Below are positions 8,177 through 15,943 of a stretch of 64,000 nucleotides of DNA, in pieces. Under the pieces are notes generated by a model, which did no database searches, was not told the DNA's origin, and saw nothing but the letters and a program-made list of their open reading frames with translations. Location: positions 992,001 to 1,056,000 of the forward strand of contig NZ_FTNM01000001.1 of the NCBI RefSeq assembly GCF_900156415.1, in the 5' to 3' direction. Source of the DNA: Pontibacter lucknowensis (GTDB taxonomy: Bacteria; Bacteroidota; Bacteroidia; Cytophagales; Hymenobacteraceae). A program made the position numbers and the translations under genes. Every line of letters begins with the position of its first letter. Within the stretch, counting starts at the first letter, position 1.

Positions 8177-9484
8177 CTATACCTCCGCTTCCACAGGTAT
8201 TGCTACTTTCTCGAGCGCCTGCGCAATGTCAGAGATAATATCCTCCGGGTGCTCCACACCTACTGAGATACGAATCATGCCCTCGCCAATACCCATTACG
8301 GCGCGGTCGGCCAGACAGATATCAGAGTGCGTCATGGAAGCAGGGTGCTCAGCCAGCGACTCAGTACCGCCGAGGCTCACAGCCAACTTGATCAGCTTCA
8401 GGTTGTTCAGGAACGTGAAAGCTTCTTTCTCGCCGCCTTTGATGTCGAACGAAATCATGGAACCCGCCGCTTTGCACTGCTTGTCATAAATGGCCTGTTG
8501 CTGCGGATTGTCCTTCAGGTAGCCCAGGAAGTAAATCTTATCTACTTTCGGGTGCTCTTGCAGGTATGAAGCTACTACTTCGGCGCCACGAGCCTGGCAC
8601 TCCATGCGGATTTTCAGCGTCTCGAGGCTTCGCATCAGCATCCAGCCGGTCCACGGGCTAGCCATGGAACCCATGAACGTACGCATGCCTTTTACTTGCT
8701 TCATCAGGTCGGCAGGGCCGGCGCAGGCACCCGCGATCAGGTCGGAGTGGCCGCCGATGTATTTGGTGGCAGAGTATAACACGAGGTCGGCGCCGTGCTT
8801 AAGCGGATGCGAGAACACCGGGCCCAGGAATGTGTTGTCCACGGCAACGACCACTTTCTTGTCGGCAGTTGAGTGCTTCTTGGCCATAGCAGCACATGCC
8901 TCAATATCGACCAGGTGGTTGGTTGGGTTGGCTGGTGTTTCAATGTAAACCATCGCCAGTTTGTCGGCCATACCTGACTCCTCCAGCATTTGCTCTACCT
9001 CTTCAATCGGAGTGTTAGCACGGAAACCCATACTTTTCACGCCGAACTTCGGCAGAATGTTTTTGATGTAGTAATCAGAACCGCCGTATATAGGCTCGCT
9101 GTGCAAAATCAGGTCGCCCGGCTTGAGCAGGGCTAAAAGCGTGGTGCTGATGGCGGCCATGCCGCTGGCGAACACGGCAGCTTCTTCAGCGCCGTCCCAG
9201 AAGCGGAGGCGGTTTTCGAGTATTTCAAGGTCGGGGTTGTTGAGGCGGCTGTAGATCAGGCCAAGCTGCTCTTCGGCGTGCTTCTCACGCAGGCCATATG
9301 CTAGTTCAAAAAATGCCTTGCCCTCCTCCGCGTTCTTGAAAACGAAAGTAGACGTCTGATAAATCGGCGCCTTCACGGCCATTTCTGACCACTCTGGGTT
9401 GTACCCGTAGCTCATCATTAAACTTTCGGGGCGCAGGTGCTTGCCGTTTAGATGGGGACCGTTTTGGTCTTCTGGTAATTGCAT
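8177..9484 (-). CDS. Cys/Met-metabolism PLP-dependent enzyme (cystathionine gamma-synthase / methionine gamma-lyase family)
   Basis: 435 residues, slightly longer than the roughly 390-400 usual in the family because of an N-terminal extension and an insert near residue 65. Family marks are YSRLNNPDLE (cofactor phosphate contact), FASGMAAI, SEPIYGGSDYY, ETPANPT, DNTFLGP and the SATKYIGGHSD segment with the PLP lysine near residue 243. The cysteine that methionine gamma-lyases carry two residues after the active-site tyrosine is Gly here (IYGG), so a gamma-lyase reaction on methionine is less certain than general gamma-replacement or elimination on cystathionine or O-acylhomoserine. It abuts truA by one base and is probably co-transcribed. 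Confidence 0.88.
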   Translation of the reverse strand: MQLPEDQNGPHLNGKHLRPESLMMSYGYNPEWSEMAVKAPIYQTSTFVFKNAEEGKAFFELAYGLREKHAEEQLGLIYSRLNNPDLEILENRLRFWDGAEEAAVFASGMAAISTTLLALLKPGDLILHSEPIYGGSDYYIKNILPKFGVKSMGFRANTPIEEVEQMLEESGMADKLAMVYIETPANPTNHLVDIEACAAMAKKHSTADKKVVVAVDNTFLGPVFSHPLKHGADLVLYSATKYIGGHSDLIAGACAGPADLMKQVKGMRTFMGSMASPWTGWMLMRSLETLKIRMECQARGAEVVASYLQEHPKVDKIYFLGYLKDNPQQQAIYDKQCKAAGSMISFDIKGGEKEAFTFLNNLKLIKLAVSLGGTESLAEHPASMTHSDICLADRAVMGIGEGMIRISVGVEHPEDIISDIAQALEKVAIPVEAEV

Positions 9485-9485
9485 G

Positions 9486-10253
9486 CTATAAAGGGTTTGT
9501 TTTGGGTGATGTCTTGAATATATGCTCCGGATACGTCACCTTGGCCAGGTATAGCCCCTCTGAGGGTGCTGCCCCGCTGGCCTTGCTGCGGTCCTGACCA
9601 GCCACGATACGCTCAAAATCCGTCACTGTAAGCTTGCCGCGACCTACATCCAGCAACGTGCCTACCACCAGCCGCACCATGCCCCGCAAGAAGCGGTTGG
9701 CCCGGATCGTGAAGACAAGCTCGTCGCCTTGCTGGCGCCACACGGCCTCGTAAATGTTGCAGCGGTAGTGCTTAGTATCGCCTTTCACTTTGCTAAAGGT
9801 CGTAAAATCCTCGTAACGAAGCAAAACAGTGGCCGCTTCATTCATCTGCTCCACATCCACAGAACGCGGCAGGTAGGTGGCGTAGTATCGTGTAAATGGG
9901 TTCTTGGCTAAGGTGATGTGATAGTGATAAGTCCGTTCAAAAGCGTCGAAGCGGGCATGGGCCTCGTCGGTGACCAGGTATAGGTTCTTCGCTACAATAT
10001 CATCGGGCAACAGGCGATTGAAGCGGTAGACCATGTGCTCAGGGTTCAGCTCCTGCGCCACATCAAAGTGCGCGAACTGCTGACTCGCATGCACGCCTGT
10101 GTCGGTGCGGCCACTGCCTGTCGTACTGATAGGCTGCCGCAGTACTTTGCTCAGGCAATCTTCGAGCACCTCCTGCACCGAAAGGGCGTTGGGCTGAGTC
10201 TGCCAGCCATGAAAACGGGTGCCGTCGTAGGCGATTTCTAAGAAGTAGCGCAT
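9486..10253 (-). CDS. truA: tRNA pseudouridine(38-40) synthase TruA
   Basis: 255 residues, the standard TruA length. It isomerises uridines 38-40 in the anticodon arm of many tRNAs. The catalytic aspartate is in GSGRTDTGVHA (about residues 46-56). The N-terminal YDGTRFHGWQ and the late NRFLRGMVRLVVGTL segment are also diagnostic. The gene starts just after the terminator of the GAF-protein gene and runs into the PLP enzyme gene with one base between them. Confidence 0.96.
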   Translation of the reverse strand: MRYFLEIAYDGTRFHGWQTQPNALSVQEVLEDCLSKVLRQPISTTGSGRTDTGVHASQQFAHFDVAQELNPEHMVYRFNRLLPDDIVAKNLYLVTDEAHARFDAFERTYHYHITLAKNPFTRYYATYLPRSVDVEQMNEAATVLLRYEDFTTFSKVKGDTKHYRCNIYEAVWRQQGDELVFTIRANRFLRGMVRLVVGTLLDVGRGKLTVTDFERIVAGQDRSKASGAAPSEGLYLAKVTYPEHIFKTSPKTNPL

Positions 10254-10265
10254 ACGACAAAGATA

Positions 10266-10303
10266 AAAAAATAAACCCGCAGGCCTTTGGAGGTCTGCGG
10301 GTT
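10266..10303 (-). terminator. Terminator of the GAF-domain gene
   Basis: Hairpin AAACCCGCAGG(C)CT / AGGTCTGCGGGTTT with a small loop, followed on the minus strand by a T-rich run (10266-10272). Confidence 0.7.
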
Positions 10304-10326
10304 TAAAATGTTCGGAATAAATTAAA

Positions 10327-10893
10327 TTAAGCTACAGGGTCTTCCACTACCTTTTTACGGAGGTAGCGCAGTTCTATTTCATCCATCACAATGGCCGCCA
10401 GCTGACTAAGCACTTTCTGGTCGGCTTCCGAAAACTCGCGCGGCTGTTTATCCACGATGCAAAGCGTACCCAGATTATACCCCTCGGCTGTCCTCAACGG
10501 AGCTCCCGCATAAAAGCGAAGACCGAAATTGCCTGTTACCAAGGGATTTGCCAACAAGCAAGGTTCATTTACGGCATCCGGAAATACAGTAGGACCATCG
10601 TTTAGAATGGCAAGTGAACATAAGCTGATGCCCCGACTCACATTCTCGACGCCTTCCATACCTACATTGGCTTTAAACCATACGCGCTCTGAGTCAACCA
10701 ACGCAACGAGGGCAATGGGTACATTAAACATGCGGGCAGCCATCGCCGCTATGTGATTGAAAGCACCCTCTGGAGGTGTATTCAATATATCAAACTCTTG
10801 CAGCTTCTGTAATCTCTCCTCATCATTTTGAGGAATCAGGTTCACCCCAATAAAGGTGTTTTTCATAATTTTTCGGTCAGTGTCTAATCGCAC
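10327..10893 (-). CDS. GAF domain-containing protein
   Basis: 188 residues, essentially one GAF domain. The visible pattern is EFDILNTPPEGAFNHIAAMA at the start, then FNVPIALVALVDSERVWFKA, SLCSLAIL and FYAGAPLRTAEGYNLGTLC with the closing LCIVD strand. This arrangement is common in bacterial GAF proteins that precede a kinase or cyclase module, but here no output domain follows. It could be a free-standing sensor or an enzyme-like single GAF such as free methionine-R-sulfoxide reductase; the catalytic cysteines of that enzyme are not obvious, so I do not assign it. It is monocistronic, with a terminator after it. Confidence 0.82.
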   Translation of the reverse strand: MRLDTDRKIMKNTFIGVNLIPQNDEERLQKLQEFDILNTPPEGAFNHIAAMAARMFNVPIALVALVDSERVWFKANVGMEGVENVSRGISLCSLAILNDGPTVFPDAVNEPCLLANPLVTGNFGLRFYAGAPLRTAEGYNLGTLCIVDKQPREFSEADQKVLSQLAAIVMDEIELRYLRKKVVEDPVA

Positions 10894-11041
10894 GTCATGC
10901 GTGTAGATTACAACCTTTAATAGTGGTTAACCGTTCCAGCTGCTTTGCTTAATATGCGGGCTATCGGCTTACACAATTGTTAATTTGCTATACCTTACTA
11001 AGCACCAATAGATTAGCAAGGCTATCAGGTATATTGTTTTT

Positions 11042-12244
11042 TTAAAGCTTTTCGTAAATGATAGCCGCGCCCTGGCCTACGCCCACACACATCGTGGCCA
11101 AACCATAGCGCACGTTGTCGCGGCGCTTCATCTCGTGCAGCAAAGTAGCCGAGATACGAGTACCACTGGCCCCAAGCGGGTGACCGATGGCGATGGAGCC
11201 GCCGTTCACGTTCACGATGTCCGGATTGATGCCGAGCTCCTGCACGCAAGGTATAGCCTGTGCCGCAAAAGCCTCGTTTATCTCGGCTAAGCCGATGTCA
11301 TTGATGGTGAGACCTGCACGTTTCAGAGCTTTCAGAGTAGCCGGCACAGGGCCCATGCCCATGTACGCCGGCTCCACGCCTGCCACGGCCGCCGACAAAA
11401 TGCGTGCCATTGGTTTTAAGTTGAAGCGCTTCACGATTTCCTCACTCACGATAATGGAGGCTGCTGCGCCGTCATTTATACCAGAGGCATTTCCTGCCGT
11501 TACGGTGCCGCCTTTCTTGAAAGCCGCGCCCAGTGTGCCTAGTTTTTCAACAGAAGAAAGGCGTGGGTGCTCGTCGGTGTCGAAGATAATCGGGTCGCCT
11601 TTGCGCTGCGGTACAGGTATAGGTATGATCTCGTCTTTGAACTTGCCGGCTTCAGCTGCGGCCTTGTACTTAAGCTGCGAACTATGGGCAAACTCATCCT
11701 GTGCTTCACGTGAAACACCGTAGCGCTCGGCCACATTTTCGGCCGTTTCGCCCATGGTATGCGGATAGTGCATCGACGAAAGCGTGTTGTTCACAAAGCG
11801 CCAGCCAATCGTAGTGTCATAAATCTCAGGAGTTCGGGCAAAAGCAGTTTCAGCTTTGGCCATCACGAAAGGCGCACGCGTCATGCTCTCCACGCCGCCA
11901 GCCAGGTATACATCACCGTCGCCGCAGGTAATGGCCCGACCTGCATCGATAATAGATTGCAAACCTGAAGCACACAGTCGGTTAACCGTTACGCCGCCAA
12001 TCTCGTGCGGTAGTCCGGCTAACAGAAGCGCCATGCGGGCCACGTTGCGGTTGTCTTCACCAGCTTGGTTGGCAGCCCCCAGTACCACGTCCTCAATCAG
12101 GCTCGGGTCTACCTGCGGATTGCGGGCCATTAATTCCTTCAGAATAAAGGCAGCCATGTCATCGGGGCGCACGCTACTGAGTGCTCCGGTAAACTTGCCA
12201 ACGGGTGTTCTGACTATATCAATTATATAAGCTGTGCTCATCAA
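11042..12244 (-). CDS. Thiolase, PcaF/PaaJ-like acetyl-CoA C-acyltransferase
   Basis: 400 residues. Catalytic residues are visible: the nucleophilic cysteine in NRLCASGLQS (about residue 90), NEAFAAQ with the active-site His replaced in the usual NEAF form, GHPLGASG with the histidine near 356 and CVGVGQG with the second cysteine near 386. The segments NQAGEDNRNVARM and TTIGWRFVN resemble beta-ketoadipyl-CoA thiolases (PcaF/PaaJ) more than FadA. No other ring-degradation gene is nearby, so it may serve general fatty acid or acetoacetyl-CoA metabolism. It is divergent from the DUF4293 gene, which has its own promoter in the 61-base gap. Confidence 0.88.
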   Translation of the reverse strand: MMSTAYIIDIVRTPVGKFTGALSSVRPDDMAAFILKELMARNPQVDPSLIEDVVLGAANQAGEDNRNVARMALLLAGLPHEIGGVTVNRLCASGLQSIIDAGRAITCGDGDVYLAGGVESMTRAPFVMAKAETAFARTPEIYDTTIGWRFVNNTLSSMHYPHTMGETAENVAERYGVSREAQDEFAHSSQLKYKAAAEAGKFKDEIIPIPVPQRKGDPIIFDTDEHPRLSSVEKLGTLGAAFKKGGTVTAGNASGINDGAAASIIVSEEIVKRFNLKPMARILSAAVAGVEPAYMGMGPVPATLKALKRAGLTINDIGLAEINEAFAAQAIPCVQELGINPDIVNVNGGSIAIGHPLGASGTRISATLLHEMKRRDNVRYGLATMCVGVGQGAAIIYEKL

Positions 12245-12246
12245 TT

Positions 12247-12275
12247 TTTGTTTTACAGGTCTTTGTCTAATTTTG
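12247..12275 (+). promoter_or_regulatory. Bacteroidota-type promoter for the DUF4293 gene
   Basis: TTTG (12247-12250), a 17-base spacer and TAATTTTG (12268-12275), 30 bases before the ATG at 12306. Confidence 0.55.
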
Positions 12276-12305
12276 CATCTCTTTGCAAGTTAAATTAACC
12301 CCTTT

Positions 12306-12803
12306 ATGATACAAAGAATTCAAACCGTATTTCTGGCCCTGATCGTGATCGCGATGGTGTCTTTGTTGTTTTTGCCGCTCTGGTCCAAAGTTGATGCCGT
12401 GTCTGGTGAAGAAGTTGTACTGACTGCCTGGAACCTGTCTTTCCAGACTATAAACGAGCAGGGTGAGGCCGTGCAAGCCGGTGCGCAAACAGGCACCAGC
12501 ACGATTGCCATTGGGATATTAGCCATCATTGCCGCAGCTGTGGCGCTTTATGAGATCTTCCAGTACAAGAGCCGCATCACCCAGATGAAGTTCGGTCTGA
12601 TCAATACATTGGTATTGGTGGCGCTGTTCGGTACGTCGTTCTACTATGCCAACTACGTAGGGAATGTTATGGTTTCCGGCAACGAGGGTGCATATGAGGC
12701 GGGCTTCTACATGCCGGTACTCGCGCTGCTGCTCAATGCCCTGGCTAACCGCTTTATTAAGAAAGACGAAGACCTGGTTCGCTCTGTTGACAGACTGCGC
12801 TAA
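12306..12803 (+). CDS. DUF4293 four-helix membrane protein
   Basis: 165 residues with the family's characteristic start MIQRIQTVFLALIVIA. Four hydrophobic segments lie at about 8-28, 65-85, 95-115 and 128-148, so it should be an inner-membrane protein. A periplasmic loop of about 35 residues separates helices one and two. DUF4293 proteins are conserved in Bacteroidota and have no known function. The gene is monocistronic, with its own promoter and a strong terminator at 12822. Confidence 0.88.
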   Translation: MIQRIQTVFLALIVIAMVSLLFLPLWSKVDAVSGEEVVLTAWNLSFQTINEQGEAVQAGAQTGTSTIAIGILAIIAAAVALYEIFQYKSRITQMKFGLINTLVLVALFGTSFYYANYVGNVMVSGNEGAYEAGFYMPVLALLLNALANRFIKKDEDLVRSVDRLR

Positions 12804-12821
12804 GGTATAGTAACCCGTAAT

Positions 12822-12857
12822 AAAAAAGGCTTCCCCTGATCGGAGAAGCCTTTTTTG
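12822..12857 (+). terminator. Terminator of the DUF4293 gene
   Basis: AAAAAAGGCTTC / GAGAAGCCTTTTTT inverted repeat with a T run. Confidence 0.8.
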
Positions 12858-12872
12858 TTTTAGTGTCACGCA

Positions 12873-12949
12873 TGTCATTTCGAATGCAGTGAGAAACCTG
12901 GTGCATCCTTGTCAGAGGTAGCAGATTTCTCACTGCATTCGAAATGACA
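12873..12949. repeat. REP-like inverted repeat, copy 1
   Basis: Two perfectly complementary 24-base arms (12873-12896 and 12926-12949) enclose a 29-base centre. The arms begin TGTCATTTCGA and end GTGAGAAA. A second, related element lies at 51287-51402. It sits between a terminator and the convergent PepSY gene and carries no open frame. The form is typical of dispersed non-coding elements in Cytophagales genomes. Confidence 0.85.
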
Positions 12950-12975
12950 GAGAATTTGTTCCAAAGCTAACGTCA

Positions 12976-14322
12976 TCAAGCAGTAGCTCTTTTCGCCACA
13001 GGTATAGAGCCCTTCTTCGACTTCTTGCGCAGTTTGTTGATCCAGATGATCGTGCCGGTTACCGGTAAACTGGTAGCGACAAGGCAAGCGATAAAGTATA
13101 GTATCTTCGAGAAGGTGCCGTACACATTGCCCACGTGCAGCGGCTTGATGGACGAAGTGATCTTTTCGTTAAAAGCTTTGTCAGCAAAGATATCCGCCTT
13201 CAGCACCTCACCGCTGTACTGGTCAAGCTGCAATCTGTCTGATGCCGCCGGAGCGAAGAAACCTACTTTGTTTTTGTTGATGGAAACAGTAGCGGCCGAG
13301 TCCGTTGACAGCGAAATGCGATAGTCGCCCTCGTAAGGCAGCACCTGATCGGCTGACTTTACATAGTCTGCAATGGTTAGTGTAGCGGTCTGCGATAGGT
13401 CAGCTGGCACTTTTGAAAAGAGCGGCTCTTCTTTGCGGTCTTTCTGTGGCGTAACGCCCAGCACTTTAAAGAAGCCCTCCTTATACCACTCAAAGGACCA
13501 GGTAAGGCCTGTGAGCGACATGATCAGCAGCAGGAACGAAGAGTAGAAACCAAGCGAGTTGTGCAGGTCGTGGTTGATGCGCTTCCAGTTGCCACTCCAC
13601 TTGATCTTGAGGCCCTGTCTCCAGTTCTTCACTTTCTGCGGGAACCAGATTACAAGACCACTGATGATGATCAGGGTGAAGATAACCGTTGCCCAGCCTA
13701 CGATCGGACGACCAACTTCGGTGTCAAGCAACAACCAGCGGTGCAGGCGGAACATCGACATGAAAAACTCTGAGGCAGGTCCGTCAGTAGTGCCCAGTAC
13801 TGCGCCGGTGTATGGATTTACCAAGTAGTTGGTGCCACGGTCGCGGCCACCACCGGGACCACCGCCGGCAGGACCGCCTTTTGCCACAGCGCCTTCTGGT
13901 CCCTTCTTGCCTTCAGCAGCTTTTTCGCCACCGCCTTTTTCAGCACCTTTGCCTTCACCGCCACGTTTTTTACCATCTCCGCCTCGTCCCTCGCCTTCTT
14001 TCTGCTCGGCTTTCTTCACATTCAAGGTATAGCTGCGACTGGCATCGGCAGGTATGGTGATGGCACTTACCTGACCGCCTGTTTCGGCTGCTACTTTTGC
14101 CATGATCGTCTCAGCTGCCAGGGGTGTTGCGCCTTTCTCGACCTGCACGGTAAATTTTTCGGGCTCCAGCATCTCCTGTATTTCGGTGCTGAAGGTATAG
14201 ATCGTGCCGCTCAGGCAGACTACAAATAGAATAATACCGCTTGCTATACCCATCCACAGGTGGAGGTCATTAAACAGGCTGCGCACTTTCTGCCAGGTTG
14301 ATTTTTGCTGATTTTTTTTCAT
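12976..14322 (-). CDS. PepSY-associated transmembrane protein with a glycine/lysine-rich insert
   Basis: 448 residues. The membrane segments at about 24-46, 205-225, 255-275 and 400-425 fit the PepSY_TM layout of a periplasmic domain between helices 1 and 2. LHLWMGIASGI and GLTWSFEWYKEG are typical family phrases. Members of the family occur beside siderophore receptors and some act as ferric-chelate reductases. Residues 103-163 (nt 13834-14016) are an insert made almost entirely of G, K, E, A and P, facing the periplasm. The gene is third in the SusC-SusD-PepSY cluster, after an intervening hairpin that may lower its expression. Confidence 0.85.
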   Translation of the reverse strand: MKKNQQKSTWQKVRSLFNDLHLWMGIASGIILFVVCLSGTIYTFSTEIQEMLEPEKFTVQVEKGATPLAAETIMAKVAAETGGQVSAITIPADASRSYTLNVKKAEQKEGEGRGGDGKKRGGEGKGAEKGGGEKAAEGKKGPEGAVAKGGPAGGGPGGGRDRGTNYLVNPYTGAVLGTTDGPASEFFMSMFRLHRWLLLDTEVGRPIVGWATVIFTLIIISGLVIWFPQKVKNWRQGLKIKWSGNWKRINHDLHNSLGFYSSFLLLIMSLTGLTWSFEWYKEGFFKVLGVTPQKDRKEEPLFSKVPADLSQTATLTIADYVKSADQVLPYEGDYRISLSTDSAATVSINKNKVGFFAPAASDRLQLDQYSGEVLKADIFADKAFNEKITSSIKPLHVGNVYGTFSKILYFIACLVATSLPVTGTIIWINKLRKKSKKGSIPVAKRATA

Positions 14323-14335
14323 GATGAGAGATTAG

Positions 14336-14370
14336 CTAAAAACCTCCTCCGCTTCTTGAGCGAAGGAGGC
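14336..14370 (-). terminator. Hairpin between the SusD-like and PepSY genes
   Basis: On the minus strand CCTCCTTCGC and GCGGAGGAGG form a slightly imperfect stem followed by TTTTTA. It could end susCD transcription or attenuate PepSY expression. Confidence 0.55.
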
Positions 14371-14398
14371 ATGGGAACTGATTATATTACTATCTATT

Positions 14399-15916
14399 TT
14401 ACTTATTCCAAAATACTCTCGAGCGGAAAGGGTCAATCGCGCCTTGTTTGGCCACTTCGTCACTGTTCGTGTATACCTCCGACTGACGGTATGTCAGTCG
14501 TCGCGGCCTGAAATCCAGGTCGGCCGAAGGGCTCTGCAGCGACTGCGGCAACCTGCTCAGGTAGTTCAGTCTCCTGAAGTCGTTCCAGGCTTCGATGCTG
14601 CTGATGCTGTTCAGCGCCAACCACTTCTGTTCTATGATGCGCTCTATTTTATCAGGCGCTAAAGCAAAGTTAACAGATGGCTGCGCATTGTAAGCAGTAA
14701 ATTCGGTGGCAGGCACCTGCATATACCTGAAAGACTCTTTGATGGCCTCTTCATAAAGCATCTGCGCACCGGTTAGCCAGCCTCTCTCGGCCGCTTCAGC
14801 CTGCAGGAACAAGCTCTCAAAGGAAGACAGCAGCACCGATGGCTGCTGGGCGCTCTTTAGCAAACCTGCCGGCTGGTTGCCGTTTTCGTTTGGACCAAGC
14901 AGAGCCGAAGTCTTCGCCATGGTATAGTCAGCGCTGGTGGCTCCCAATGGCACGCCTACATAATCGCCTGCTACGCTGCGATAGAGTTTCGGCAGACGCG
15001 GGTCGTTGCGCTCTTTGTACTGCTGCACCAGGTAAGCCGTAGGGCGCAGGGTATTATAACCGGTGGTAAGCGCTCCGGCCTGGTTTCGGTAGTAAGCGTC
15101 CCAGAAAGGGTTCTGCATACCTGCCGTGATCTGGTAGCCCGGGTTCACCATTGCACTTTCGCCAGCTCCCAGGAAGCCGCTCCCCTCCTGCTTTATTCTG
15201 GCCAGCTCGCTGTTAATATAGCCTTCTCTACCGGCCTCAGACTGACGCAGCAGGGCTCTTAGCTTGATGGTGTTGGCAAACTTCACCCAGAGTGTCAGGT
15301 TGCCTTTGAAGATCACGTCATCGGTTACCGGCTTTTTAGACAAAGCCGTTGCTGCTTTTATATCCTGTATACCTGCTGTGATCAGGTTGATGGCGCCCTC
15401 GTATACCTGCTGCCCGTCTTCGTATTTAGGCGTTACGTTGGTGCTGCCCTGCAGTGCGTCCGAGAAAGGCACGTTATTATACAGGTCTACCAGGCGCATG
15501 AAGTGCCAGCCCTGCATAATCTTCGCTATACCTACATAGGCCAGGTCGCCGGTGGCCGCGGCACTGTTTTCGATGTCTTTGTAGTTCACCAGCGTGGTAT
15601 AGCTGTCTTCCCAGATCGGACGGCCGTCACGGTCAAACGACATGGCCTCTACACCATAGGTCTCTTCCAGTCTGAACAGCGATGTATTGACTGGGCCATC
15701 CGTGGCTTTAGCCCAGTAGCCTACCCACACCGCGCCCAACTGGTTCAGGGCACCTGTCTCCAGGTTCACGGTCTTCACAAGCGCATTAGGTAGTTTCTGC
15801 TCTACCGGCACATCGACCGGTGCGTTCGGGTTCACGTTCGTATCCAGGAAGCTGTCGCAGGCGGTAAATGCAGTACCTGCTAAGGCGATCAGGAGGAAGG
15901 ATAATATTTTTTTCAT
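14399..15916 (-). CDS. SusD/RagB-like outer-membrane lipoprotein
   Basis: 505 residues. The signal peptide ends in a lipobox with cysteine 20 (GTAFTAC), so the protein should be lipid-anchored on the outer surface. The C-terminal part contains EQKWLALNSISSIEAWNDFR, a hallmark of the SusD-like_2 subfamily, with TPR-like helices before it. It would cap the SusC-like channel encoded 27 bases upstream in the same operon and hand over substrate. No glycoside hydrolases lie nearby, while a PepSY protein and a PchR-type regulator do, so an iron chelate is a better substrate guess than a glycan. Confidence 0.93.
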   Translation of the reverse strand: MKKILSFLLIALAGTAFTACDSFLDTNVNPNAPVDVPVEQKLPNALVKTVNLETGALNQLGAVWVGYWAKATDGPVNTSLFRLEETYGVEAMSFDRDGRPIWEDSYTTLVNYKDIENSAAATGDLAYVGIAKIMQGWHFMRLVDLYNNVPFSDALQGSTNVTPKYEDGQQVYEGAINLITAGIQDIKAATALSKKPVTDDVIFKGNLTLWVKFANTIKLRALLRQSEAGREGYINSELARIKQEGSGFLGAGESAMVNPGYQITAGMQNPFWDAYYRNQAGALTTGYNTLRPTAYLVQQYKERNDPRLPKLYRSVAGDYVGVPLGATSADYTMAKTSALLGPNENGNQPAGLLKSAQQPSVLLSSFESLFLQAEAAERGWLTGAQMLYEEAIKESFRYMQVPATEFTAYNAQPSVNFALAPDKIERIIEQKWLALNSISSIEAWNDFRRLNYLSRLPQSLQSPSADLDFRPRRLTYRQSEVYTNSDEVAKQGAIDPFRSRVFWNK

Positions 15917-15943
15917 ATCTCTAAGTATAAAGAATGATGTTAT

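Noticed and set aside
13834..14016. Plus-strand gene rich in proline opposite the PepSY insert
   Set aside because: It is the antisense of the Gly/Lys-rich segment; the minus-strand frame has the family domains and membrane helices.
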